From NCBI GenBank assembly GCA_043816305.1, contig JBDRHZ010000010.1:1-29002 (forward strand): a DNA stretch of 29,002 nucleotides, given 5' to 3'. The position numbers and the translations under genes are program-made. Origin of the DNA: JAHIVN01 sp018816645 (lineage in GTDB: Bacteria; Patescibacteriota; Dojkabacteria; JAHIVN01). This document shows, one piece after another, positions 17,049 to 23,907 of this stretch. The notes below the pieces were generated by a model. That model did not search any database. It was not told where the DNA came from and saw only the letters and a list, made by a program, of their open reading frames with translations. The first letter of the stretch is position 1; the number at the start of each line of letters is the position of its first letter.

Positions 17049-17978
17049 ATGCAAGATTCAAATTTACCAGTCGATCCAAATCAACCAGCAGGTGTTCCAG
17101 CTGTAAATGATGATGTGCAGTCGCCTGCTCAAGGCGGACTGCCTGATTTACCTCAGCCAGCAAGTGGTCCGGTACAGCCAGGACAGACTCCGGATCCGAG
17201 TGTTGAACCTGCAAAGGAAGAACCAATTTCAGATACTCCTGGCGATGTTGGTGTTCATACGGTTCCGAGTATCTCTGACATGGCAAAACCTGTGAGTCCG
17301 CCACCAGTGGAGCCAGGTACAGATGACAACTTGGTATCTCAGCAGCCTGCGGTTGGAGGAGAACTAGGTCGAAGCTCTGTTTCTCCAAGTACTCTTCCTC
17401 AGGAAGGGAGCTCACAAGCAGCTGATAACATACAGCCGGCAGCTCCGGGAGGAGATGGACAGGTAAGTGATGCAGGAATGCCCCAAGCAGTAAAACAACC
17501 TCCAAGCATGCCTGCAAATGTAGGAGGTTCGATGCCTCCAGGGAGTGCACCACTGGATTCTCAAGTTCCAGGATCTGGGCAACCTCAAGTACCCTCGGCC
17601 GAGATTCCTGCAGGTATTGCACCTGTTTCAGAGCAACAGCCAGCGGCAGCTGAAACACAAGCTACTGGTGCTACCGACGAGTTGAAAAAAACACATGAAC
17701 CTGTGATCATATTGCCTGATAGGCTGGAAATGGGCCAAATGGTAAATGCCAAAGTAAAGGTGGGGATGATAGGTCATGTGATGGACAGTGCTCACTACAT
17801 AGAGTCAATCGAATTATTCTTAAACGACCAGTCAATTGGCAAAGTCGACTTGAAGCTAGGCGAGAACATTGTCGCAGAAGCTGATTTTCAAGTTTCTCTC
17901 GTAAGCGGATCTCAGCTAAAAGCTGTGGCAATCTGTAATGTTCATGGCAAGTGGGAATGTGTTAGAGGTATTCAATAA
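17049..17978 (+). CDS. Disordered Pro/Gln-rich protein with C-terminal superoxide reductase-like iron domain
   Basis: Residues 1-210 are low-complexity and rich in Pro, Gln, Ser, Gly and Ala, with no Cys, signal or membrane helix. Residues 211-309 match the iron domain of superoxide reductase/desulfoferrodoxin, which reduces superoxide to peroxide. All five ligands of the Fe(His)4(Cys) site are present: H216 (KTHEPVI), H243 and H249 (GHVMDSAHYIESI), and C296 and H299 (CNVHGKW). The Glu-Lys pair before the first His is replaced by K214-T215, and the Lys is thought to help catalysis. No desulforedoxin domain is present. The frame starts at 17049 without a clear Shine-Dalgarno. Whether it is active is uncertain; the fold call is good. 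It converges with the GH18-like gene one base away. Confidence 0.82.
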   Translation: MQDSNLPVDPNQPAGVPAVNDDVQSPAQGGLPDLPQPASGPVQPGQTPDPSVEPAKEEPISDTPGDVGVHTVPSISDMAKPVSPPPVEPGTDDNLVSQQPAVGGELGRSSVSPSTLPQEGSSQAADNIQPAAPGGDGQVSDAGMPQAVKQPPSMPANVGGSMPPGSAPLDSQVPGSGQPQVPSAEIPAGIAPVSEQQPAAAETQATGATDELKKTHEPVIILPDRLEMGQMVNAKVKVGMIGHVMDSAHYIESIELFLNDQSIGKVDLKLGENIVAEADFQVSLVSGSQLKAVAICNVHGKWECVRGIQ

Positions 17979-17979
17979 G

Positions 17980-19104
17980 TTACTTCTTGAGCACTTCTAC
18001 TATTGTATCCCAGGTTTTAGGGTCTTCCTCTCCTAGTCTCCAGAAATCGATACCGCCTATGTTGTATTTCTCTGCTAGTTTCAGCTTATATTTTGTACTT
18101 TCAGCATTTTCAAACCAAACTTCATGCTGTTGTTTATCTTTACTAAATAAAAAATAAGGAGATGAAAAGTTCTTGTCAAATTTGATTCCAGTACTGGAGA
18201 GCTCTGCCAGCTTTATGGCCTGGTCGAAGGTAATTCCCTCTCCTTCCATATCGATCCAGTCATATCCATAAAGAGGTATGCCAAGATAGATCTTCTTCTC
18301 TGGTATAAGGTTTGCTGCATGCTGAATTACTTTCTCTACCCAGTCGGGTGGTGCTATGGCTCCAGCTTCAGAGGTAGACCAGTGGTAATCGTAGGCCATG
18401 ATTTTGAGCTTATCGCAAGACTCTGCGAGTTTCTGCCAGTCTTGTGACTGAGGACCGTTCCAGGTTCCTGGCTCATCGGTTTTTGCATGCAAGTGAACAG
18501 TAAGAGTTTTTCCATCTTTATGCAGTTCTTCTGCTAGAGCAGCTACAAAACTTGTATAGTTGTCCTTATCTTCGGGATCTAGGTTTTCAAAATTTAAGCT
18601 AATTCCATCATAGGGGGAGGCTATCTCTATGATCTTTTTTTTCAATTTGTCCCTTTCCAAAACCCCATCTAGGATCGACGAAAGCGGCTCAGTTCTGAAC
18701 TCGTTTGAGATAACTGGTGTGACTGAAAGACCTGTTGTTTTCAAGAAGGCAAGAATTTCTTTATCTTCTGCTGCTGAGAAAGTGTCTATGTCACTATCAG
18801 TTGTAAGCTCATACCAGAAAGGAGAGATAGAATCTATAAGTTCTGCATTATCCTTGATACTCTCAAACCCCTTGTCCTGATCCCACCAGACCAGATTTGC
18901 CGAAACTTTTAACTTTAATGGGGTTTTCTCCTTTAAATTATTCTCTGTGGGGGCTTGGTTTTCTGTAAGGGCTGCGTTTTCAAAGTTATTTAGTGTTTGC
19001 TTACGGACTGTCTGGCGTATCCAGACAATAGTAAGTATTAGTAACACAATAGCTACAGACTGACAGATTGAAACCAAAAGGAGGACTTTGTTGATCTTGG
19101 GCAT
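17980..19104 (-). CDS. Membrane-anchored GH18-like glycosidase (YaaH/SleL type)
   Basis: From this start the protein has 374 residues: an anchor helix (about 6-29), a linker, then a GH18 barrel. The catalytic strand is YDGISLNFEN (165-174) with Glu at 173. The canonical DxxDxDxE pattern keeps the first Asp (D166) and Glu, but has Ser169 and Asn171 in place of Asp. KIMAYDYHW and GGIDFWRLGEED are further GH18-type strands. GH18 members of this branch cut peptidoglycan or chitin-like glycans. The frame is open to 19155, but the -35 box of its promoter (19150-19155) would then lie in the gene, so the Met at 19104 is preferred. The family is likely; the activity is uncertain. Confidence 0.82.
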   Translation of the reverse strand: MPKINKVLLLVSICQSVAIVLLILTIVWIRQTVRKQTLNNFENAALTENQAPTENNLKEKTPLKLKVSANLVWWDQDKGFESIKDNAELIDSISPFWYELTTDSDIDTFSAAEDKEILAFLKTTGLSVTPVISNEFRTEPLSSILDGVLERDKLKKKIIEIASPYDGISLNFENLDPEDKDNYTSFVAALAEELHKDGKTLTVHLHAKTDEPGTWNGPQSQDWQKLAESCDKLKIMAYDYHWSTSEAGAIAPPDWVEKVIQHAANLIPEKKIYLGIPLYGYDWIDMEGEGITFDQAIKLAELSSTGIKFDKNFSSPYFLFSKDKQQHEVWFENAESTKYKLKLAEKYNIGGIDFWRLGEEDPKTWDTIVEVLKK

Positions 19105-19126
19105 GTGGTTATTACTAATAAAGATA

Positions 19127-19155
19127 ATTGTACATATATACGAGTTTAATTCCAA
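19127..19155 (-). promoter_or_regulatory. Promoter of the GH18-like gene
   Basis: On the minus strand TTGGAA (19150-19155) is followed after 17 bases by TACAAT (19127-19132), leaving 22 bases before the ATG at 19104. This also decides the start: the upstream ATG at 19155 lies within the -35 box. Confidence 0.55.
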
Positions 19156-19227
19156 GTGTATTCAGATAAGGTTTGTTAAGGTAAGCGAAAAGTGATGTTC
19201 TCTTTATTGAAGAATTTGAACGTTTAG

Positions 19228-19257
19228 TTGTTAATTAGGTAGATTTGCATATATAAT
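19228..19257 (+). promoter_or_regulatory. Promoter of the GH1 gene
   Basis: TTGTTA (19228-19233) and a consensus TATAAT (19252-19257) are separated by 18 bases and lie 30 bases before the ATG at 19288. It is one of the best sigma-70 matches in the window. Confidence 0.6.
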
Positions 19258-19287
19258 AAACACAAATAGCTTTGATCATAGAGTCAA

Positions 19288-20637
19288 ATGAAGAAATTCT
19301 TCCCAAGAAAAAAGAAAATTTTACTTATCGGAGTGATAATCTTTGTAATCTTATTCTGCACCTGCTTTTCAAATCTGTCAATTAATTCTTACAAATACAA
19401 CAAACCTGTAGGTCATGAGGAGTCCACAGAAGAGTTTTTAAAATTTCCTGACGGTTTTCTCTGGGGAGCTGCAACAGCCTCCTATCAGGTCGAAGGTGGG
19501 AACAAATACAGTTCTTGGTGGGAGTTTGAGCAGGAAAAGGGAAGAATCAAAAACGGAGATAGAACTGATGTGTGCGTTGACCATTACAATCTGTATGAAG
19601 AAGATTTCGATTTGCTAAAGGAGATGGAATTAAACTCTTATCGGTTTTCTTTAGAGTGGGGAAGAATTGAGCCGGAAAAAGGTGTTTTTGATGATACGGA
19701 AATTGTACACTATAAAAATGTTTTGCAGGCATTAAAGGAAAGGAATATTACTCCGATGGTTACGCTTTGGCATCATTCGATTCCGACTTGGTTTGCTGAA
19801 GAAGGCGGATGGGAGAATAAAGATTCTATCAAATACTTTTCTGCTTATGTCCAGTATGTTGCTGAGAATCTGGGGGATGACACAGAATTGTGGCTGACTA
19901 TGAACGAGCCGACAGCTTACATCTCCAGCGGGTATCTGATGGGAAAATGGCCTCCAGGAGAGGCGGACATAAAAAAGGTTCCTGTTCTTCAGAAAAATCT
20001 GGTGAAGGCACATAAGGTGGCTTTTGAGATCATTCATAAATATGATTCAGATGCCGAGGTTGGGATTGCAGAATATTCTTCATACGTTGTATCAGATAGC
20101 AACAAGAATGTGATTGAGAATATAGTGGCTTATTCAATTGACAAATCCTGGACCCATTATTTTGTAAGCCGTGTGAAGGATGAGCTGGATTATATCGGTG
20201 TTCACTATTACTATCGGCAAAAAATACGACTAGGATTACTAGGGGATCTCATCTCAAAAGATGCCGAAGACTTTGAAGAAACAGGTCTTGACCGGGAATA
20301 TTATCCTAGAGGACTCTACGAGGTGCTGATGAGATTTGATAAGTATGATCTGCCTATTTACATTACCGAGATCGGGGTGCAGGACTATCATGAGGTGTCA
20401 AGAGATGTGTTTATAAAGGAACATGCAAAAGAAGTATATTACGCTATCCAGAACGGAGTTGACGTAAGGGGTTTCCACTACTGGGCACTTCTAGACAGTT
20501 TTGAATGGAGCGAGGGATATGATGCGAAGTTTGGACTAATAGCTGTCGACTTGGATACTCTCGAACGAACCATCAAGGATGAGTCTTGGGAATATGCAGA
20601 AATTGCAAAGTGTAATTGTGTTAGTACTGGTAATTGA
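19288..20637 (+). CDS. Membrane-anchored GH1 family glycosidase
   Basis: The 449-residue protein has a basic N-terminus and membrane anchor (about 10-27), then a full GH1 barrel from FPDGFLWGAATASYQVEG (53-70). The acid/base is E207 in LTMNEP and the nucleophile is E361. The latter sits in ITEIG rather than the almost invariant ITENG. GH1 signature WALLDSFEWSEGYDAKFGL (399-417) is present. The WHHSIPTWF segment (161-169) matches the first active-site loop. GH1 enzymes cleave beta-glucosides, galactosides or 6-phospho forms; anchorage outside the membrane favours extracellular oligosaccharides. Divergent from the GH18-like gene, with 131 bases between them. The family is certain, the substrate unknown. 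Confidence 0.95.
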   Translation: MKKFFPRKKKILLIGVIIFVILFCTCFSNLSINSYKYNKPVGHEESTEEFLKFPDGFLWGAATASYQVEGGNKYSSWWEFEQEKGRIKNGDRTDVCVDHYNLYEEDFDLLKEMELNSYRFSLEWGRIEPEKGVFDDTEIVHYKNVLQALKERNITPMVTLWHHSIPTWFAEEGGWENKDSIKYFSAYVQYVAENLGDDTELWLTMNEPTAYISSGYLMGKWPPGEADIKKVPVLQKNLVKAHKVAFEIIHKYDSDAEVGIAEYSSYVVSDSNKNVIENIVAYSIDKSWTHYFVSRVKDELDYIGVHYYYRQKIRLGLLGDLISKDAEDFEETGLDREYYPRGLYEVLMRFDKYDLPIYITEIGVQDYHEVSRDVFIKEHAKEVYYAIQNGVDVRGFHYWALLDSFEWSEGYDAKFGLIAVDLDTLERTIKDESWEYAEIAKCNCVSTGN

Positions 20638-20644
20638 TCAGATC

Positions 20645-20666
20645 AGAATCAGATTAATCAGATTCT
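20645..20666. repeat. Inverted and tandem repeat between convergent genes
   Basis: AGAATC (20645-20650) pairs with GATTCT (20661-20666) around an inner palindrome GATTAATC (20652-20659). The same bases contain two tandem copies of AATCAGATT (20647-20655, 20656-20664). It lies at the meeting point of the GH1 gene and the decayed GxxExxY gene and may form a weak bidirectional hairpin. Confidence 0.45.
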
Positions 20667-21006
20667 AGGAGATATTTGTCAGGAAGAACTATTCTTTTAA
20701 TACCAACTTTATCAGATCGGAAATTTACTATTAGTCCTAGTCTTTTCTGCATAGACTTTAAATATGAAAGAAGTTGGTTCTTATCTGAATCCTTAATATA
20801 GGGAACTGTTTTAAATTCAACTACAATTTCATTTTCAACTAGGAAGTCTGCGTAATGTTTTCCGATTACCTCATTTTTAAATTTCAAGTAGAATTTTACC
20901 TCTTTTTTGTATTCAATGTTGAGTCTTTTTAGTTCACTCTCGAAAGCCCTCTGATAATAAACTTCTTTATATGAATGTCCTAATCTGTTATGGATCTAAT
21001 AAACCA
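20654..21006 (-). pseudogene. GxxExxY family protein, N-terminally broken
   Basis: The minus strand keeps one open frame from 20995 to its stop at 20654, about 113 codons. It encodes the GxxExxY core: HNRLGHSYKEVYYQRAFESE (G, E and Y in the right spacing), then KHYADFLVENEIVVEFKTV, the PD-(D/E)XK-like part with Asp and Glu-x-Lys, then NQLLSYLK. The family is about 120-130 residues and normally begins with a further helix before HxxLG. Here that helix is missing: an in-frame TAG (plus-strand 20996-20998) interrupts it, three codons after an ATG (21004-21006). The only ATG inside the open part would give 77 residues and lose the GxxExxY motif. So it is decayed, read from a non-ATG codon, or carries a sequencing error. 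Confidence 0.65.
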
Positions 21007-21014
21007 TTCTTAGT

Positions 21015-21045
21015 TCCCCGACCGTAAGATCGTGGGTTCTTTTTA
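21015..21045 (+). terminator. Weak intrinsic terminator candidate
   Basis: TCCCCGACC (21015-21023) pairs imperfectly with GATCGTGGG (21028-21036), with two mismatches and one G-T pair, and a T-rich tail (TTCTTTTT, 21037-21044) follows. It would end plus-strand transcripts, for example read-through from the GH1 gene. Confidence 0.35.
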
Positions 21046-21202
21046 CTAGCAGATCCCAATGATTTTATATGAAAGGGGATTTAGTTCATTTGCTCCAGGG
21101 ACTATCTGATTCATATAATGATATCTGATAAATCACAAAAGAAAATATCTTTACAAAATCTATGTGCATTTTCCTTGGAGCTGTTGAAAGTGGTGGGTAG
21201 AT

Positions 21203-21248
21203 AAAAAAATGGACGGATCAAATCAACCGAAGTTTCATTTCACCGTCC
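21203..21248 (-). terminator. Intrinsic terminator with CTTCGG tetraloop (minus strand)
   Basis: Read on the minus strand, GGACGG (21243-21248) pairs with CCGTCC (21211-21216). The inner part is also partly paired and closes on a stable C(TTCG)G tetraloop, and the stem is followed by A and seven T (21203-21210). This is the expected end of the SanA-like transcript, although it sits 185 bases past that stop codon. Confidence 0.6.
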
Positions 21249-21432
21249 GATATTATGATCGCATGTGCAGTCCAAAAAGTCAAGAGGCTGTCAAAGATTT
21301 GGTAATCCCGGTAATTCTCTTGGATCCACGAAGTTTTATTTGTTATAGAGTAACAGATTAGAACATCCTTGGGTGAGGTTCGAGTAGATTCTGTTTATAA
21401 AGTATAGGTGAAACCGGCCGATTTTATAGACT

Positions 21433-22128
21433 TTACAGTTTAATTTCTTCTCCTGGTACTACGTAGGGTTTTCGTAGGTAAATATCAATTACAGCTAGTG
21501 TTGAAGCAAAAACATCTCTCATTTGCAAGTTTCTTTGAGCTGGATATGTTGATAAGTCTGCACTAAGTCCGAGTGATTGGACACCTAGGGAGTTGCAGGT
21601 GAATATTGCTCTTGGCAGGTGAAAGTCCTGTGTAATGAGAATTGCCTCGTCTAGGCTGAATATTTCTTTTGCTCTAAGGCAGGTATCGTAAGTACGTCTT
21701 CCAGCATAATCAGGCTGAAGAGCACTTTCGGGCACGCCTTGTTCGACGGCATAACTTACCATAACAGAGGGTTCATCATAATGCTCGAAGCGATTATCAC
21801 CGGACATGATGATTTTCTCTACCTTTCCATTGTTATATAGGCTTACGGCTGTTAAAACTCTATCTCTTAGTACAGCCGATGGTTCTGAATTATTATTTAC
21901 CTGAGCGCCAAATACAATAGCAACTCGTTTAGCCGGTATATCACGGGCACTATGATAAATAGAGTCTGCAGTTGATTTCTTGATAATGAAGTAAATGAGG
22001 AAGGGAGAAATGACGCATATCATCATAGTAGCTGCTGCAATACGAGCGGTTTTTCTTAAGAACCCTTTCCAGCCCTTTGATCTTTTCGTTGTCGAATCTT
22101 CTCTGTTGTCAGTCTGTTTTTTTAGCAT
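21433..22128 (-). CDS. SanA/YdcF-like DUF218 membrane protein
   Basis: From Met at 22128 the protein has 231 residues: a basic N-terminus, a membrane helix (about 30-50), then a DUF218 domain with VAIVFGAQV (69-77), KIIMSGDN, and the D-Y-A-G-R-R-T-YDTCLRAKEIF block that closely resembles the E. coli SanA (D-Y-A-G-F-R-T). SanA acts at the cell envelope and affects vancomycin exclusion at high temperature. The frame is open to 22215, but that start would leave one base before the divergent SprT-like gene, so the internal Met is favoured. The family is well supported; the exact role here is unknown. Confidence 0.85.
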   Translation of the reverse strand: MLKKQTDNREDSTTKRSKGWKGFLRKTARIAAATMMICVISPFLIYFIIKKSTADSIYHSARDIPAKRVAIVFGAQVNNNSEPSAVLRDRVLTAVSLYNNGKVEKIIMSGDNRFEHYDEPSVMVSYAVEQGVPESALQPDYAGRRTYDTCLRAKEIFSLDEAILITQDFHLPRAIFTCNSLGVQSLGLSADLSTYPAQRNLQMRDVFASTLAVIDIYLRKPYVVPGEEIKL

Positions 22129-22154
22129 ATGAATGTTTATACGTGAGAATGTCC

Positions 22155-22182
22155 TTGTAGTCAATCTTTGTTCTGGTAAAAT
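22155..22182 (+). promoter_or_regulatory. Possible promoter of the SprT-like gene
   Basis: TTGTAG (22155-22160) and TAAAAT (22177-22182) are 16 bases apart, 34 bases before the ATG at 22217. An alternative TATAAA lies just after. This is compatible with the divergent SanA-like gene starting at 22128. Confidence 0.4.
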
Positions 22183-22216
22183 TGTTATATAAATATTTAA
22201 CGAATCAACCTTCAAA

Positions 22217-22666
22217 ATGGAACGTGATAACCATTGGCTTGAACAAATGATGTACGAATTGTGGGAGGACTATTTTAATGATGTCCCGAGGAAGAACTAC
22301 GTACTTATCAAGTTCGGGAGAGGTGCGAAAAGGCAGCTTGGGGCGATTAAGTGGGTACGCGGCAACACACGAGTAAGAAAGCTTCTGAAATCTAAGGCTT
22401 CAGAACTTATGGGGCAAGATGATGACAGGATAACAGTAATTACGATTACCTTATTGTTTAAAAATCCGGGAATTCCGGAATATGTGGTAAAATCGACTAT
22501 TGCTCATGAAATGGTTCACTATGCACATGGATTCTTTTCACCGCTCAAGCAGATTTATAATCATCCTCACAAGGGAGGGCTCATCCGAAAAGAGCTGACA
22601 AAAAGAGGGCTTTACCGTATGTATCAAAGAAGCAAGAAATGGCTGAAGGAGAAGTGGTACCGGTAG
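22217..22666 (+). CDS. SprT-like zinc metalloprotease domain protein
   Basis: The 149-residue soluble protein has the zincin motif H97-E98-x-x-H101 in TIAHEMVHYAHGF, preceded by a beta-strand and a region (about 60-80) containing several Thr-Ile-Leu repeats, like SprT-family enzymes. A later NHPHKGGLI (115-123) can supply the third zinc ligand (H116 or H118). SprT/Spartan domains act on DNA-bound or other proteins, but the family's bacterial role is poorly known. It has no membrane helix. Basic residues at the C-terminus (KKWLKEKWYR) suggest nucleic-acid proximity, which is only a guess. Confidence 0.78.
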   Translation: MERDNHWLEQMMYELWEDYFNDVPRKNYVLIKFGRGAKRQLGAIKWVRGNTRVRKLLKSKASELMGQDDDRITVITITLLFKNPGIPEYVVKSTIAHEMVHYAHGFFSPLKQIYNHPHKGGLIRKELTKRGLYRMYQRSKKWLKEKWYR

Positions 22667-22685
22667 TAGCAGCGAATAGCCAACA

Positions 22686-22705
22686 GCCTGCCTGCGCAGG
22701 CAGGC
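22686..22705. repeat. Perfect 20-base palindrome after the SprT-like gene
   Basis: GCCTGCCTGC (22686-22695) is followed at once by its complement GCAGGCAGGC (22696-22705), forming a very stable GC-rich cruciform or hairpin 20 bases after the stop codon. No T tract follows. It may protect or end the transcript. Its GC content is far above the neighbouring DNA. Confidence 0.55.
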
Positions 22706-22786
22706 GTACAGCTTACAGCAGAACAGTAAAGCAGTTAATTAGTAAATCAGCGAGGCAGTGCAGAGATAGAGAGTTTCTGTTGGGAG

Positions 22787-23209
22787 TTAGATATTCTCTA
22801 TAAATACTAAGACAAATCCGTCAGGATCTTTGAGGACTAACTCTTTTGTTCCCCAGTGATATTCTTTTATGGGAACTGAAACCTTAATGGAATTTTTTTT
22901 ACATATTTTGAGAATATCTTCAACTGATTCAACAAAGATCATTGCAGATATCTTTGAACTGAGAATCTTTTTCTTGAAGGTTTCAGGTTTAACAGCTAGA
23001 TGCCCATCGGCGATTTCAAACTTAGTATCTCCAAGCTGAAAAGTCACACCATTGTATTTCTCATCTACTTTCGGCGTCTTCTTTTCGAGTTTTGTTAGAA
23101 ATGATTTCTTTCCGTAAGCAAAGATTTCTCTAAAGCCTAGCTTTTTGTAGAAAGTGTAAGATTTTTCAATATTTTTTACCTTGACATGAATTCCAAAGCT
23201 TTTGTACAT
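22787..23209 (-). CDS. VOC superfamily (glyoxalase/bleomycin-resistance) protein
   Basis: The 140-residue protein shows the paired beta-alpha-beta pattern of the vicinal oxygen chelate fold. It has FGIHVKVKNIEKSYTFYKKL near the start (helix then strand, with H8 at a ligand position) and KELVLKDPDGFVLVFIEN at the end, the second half's strand ending in Glu (about position 138). The fold is shared by metal-dependent lyases, dioxygenases and drug-binding proteins, so the substrate cannot be told. The promoter puts its -10 box 9 bases from the ATG. Confidence 0.85.
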   Translation of the reverse strand: MYKSFGIHVKVKNIEKSYTFYKKLGFREIFAYGKKSFLTKLEKKTPKVDEKYNGVTFQLGDTKFEIADGHLAVKPETFKKKILSSKISAMIFVESVEDILKICKKNSIKVSVPIKEYHWGTKELVLKDPDGFVLVFIENI

Positions 23210-23218
23210 TTTTATTGA

Positions 23219-23247
23219 ATTATATGTATATGACTGGATTCTATCTA
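23219..23247 (-). promoter_or_regulatory. Promoter of the VOC gene, near-leaderless
   Basis: On the minus strand, a weak TTAGAT (about 23243-23248) or TAGATA (23242-23247) is followed after 17-18 bases by a consensus TATAAT (23219-23224), which lies 9 bases before the start codon at 23209. The -35 is poor; the -10 is excellent. Confidence 0.45.
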
Positions 23248-23317
23248 ATATCCTTGTTATAATAAAGAGAGTTCGATATGTATATATGTATATAATATCT
23301 CAAAAATAAAAACTCAA

Positions 23318-23905
23318 ATGTCAAAGATAAAAAAAGAAAAAGCAAGGTTGAAGATATTTTTTACTGCCTCGTATTATGGCAAGGAAAAGTATCAGCGGTA
23401 TTATGATCTTGTTTTGAAGAAGATAGAGGAAAGTGATGTCGAGGTTGTCGGGACTGAGAAAGGAAACTATCTGGAATTATTGAGCTTTTCAAAAAAGAGA
23501 CAGCTGAAGGATCAGATGCTTATTCACTATGAAGCGATTCGTGAAGGAATCCTGTGGAGCGATGCTGTGATAATAGAAGTCAGCAATGAGGATTTTCAGC
23601 TAGGACATGAGGCAACTCTAGCCATACAATCGAAAAAACATGTTTTGTGTTTGTCTGTAAACGAAGACTTCTCAAAGAAGATAAAGAATAAGTTTTTTTA
23701 TGGAGCAAAGTACAACGACTACAATGTCGGCGAAGTTATCAGAAACTTTCTGGCAGAAGTCAGAGGAAAGCAGTACTCAGAAAGATTCAATTGTTTCCTG
23801 TCAAAGAAGCAGCTGAATTATCTCAAGAAACAAGGCGAGTCCAAGGAGATGAATAAGTCAGAATATCTCAGGAATCTGATAGAGAAAGATATGAAATCAA
23901 TCTAG
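23318..23905 (+). CDS. Nucleoside 2-deoxyribosyltransferase-like domain fused to a ribbon-helix-helix domain
   Basis: The 195-residue protein opens with a nucleoside-deoxyribosyltransferase-like fold: IFFTASY (13-19), an ILWSDAVIIEVS strand (78-89), GHEATLAIQSKKHVLCL (96-112) with a Glu (E98) placed where the catalytic Glu of the family lies. The last 40 residues (about 156-195, RFNCFLSKKQLNYLKKQG, then NKSEYLRNLIEKDM) look like a ribbon-helix-helix DNA-binding domain. Such fusions could sense nucleotide ligands and control transcription, or the RHH may only dimerise. No neighbour explains the role. Domain assignments are by pattern only. Confidence 0.75.
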   Translation: MSKIKKEKARLKIFFTASYYGKEKYQRYYDLVLKKIEESDVEVVGTEKGNYLELLSFSKKRQLKDQMLIHYEAIREGILWSDAVIIEVSNEDFQLGHEATLAIQSKKHVLCLSVNEDFSKKIKNKFFYGAKYNDYNVGEVIRNFLAEVRGKQYSERFNCFLSKKQLNYLKKQGESKEMNKSEYLRNLIEKDMKSI

Positions 23906-23907
23906 AA

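Larger units (their letters stand above)
21007..21432. other. 426-base gap with no gene, two terminator-like hairpins
   Basis: No convincing reading frame is present. It contains a weak plus-strand terminator-like hairpin (21015-21045) and a stronger minus-strand one (21203-21248), described separately. The minus-strand stretch between the SanA-like gene end (21433) and 21248, about 185 bases, would be a long 3' untranslated region or a small RNA of unknown nature. Confidence 0.5.

Noticed and set aside
17047..17658. A 203-codon open frame on the minus strand, opposite the Pro/Gln-rich gene
   Set aside because: The region is low complexity, so the opposite strand also stays open. The plus-strand frame carries the conserved superoxide-reductase motifs and is the real gene.
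20996..20998. Recoding of TAG as a sense codon in the GxxExxY gene
   Set aside because: Other genes of the window use TAG as a normal stop (methyltransferase, NatA-like ATPase), so recoding is unlikely.
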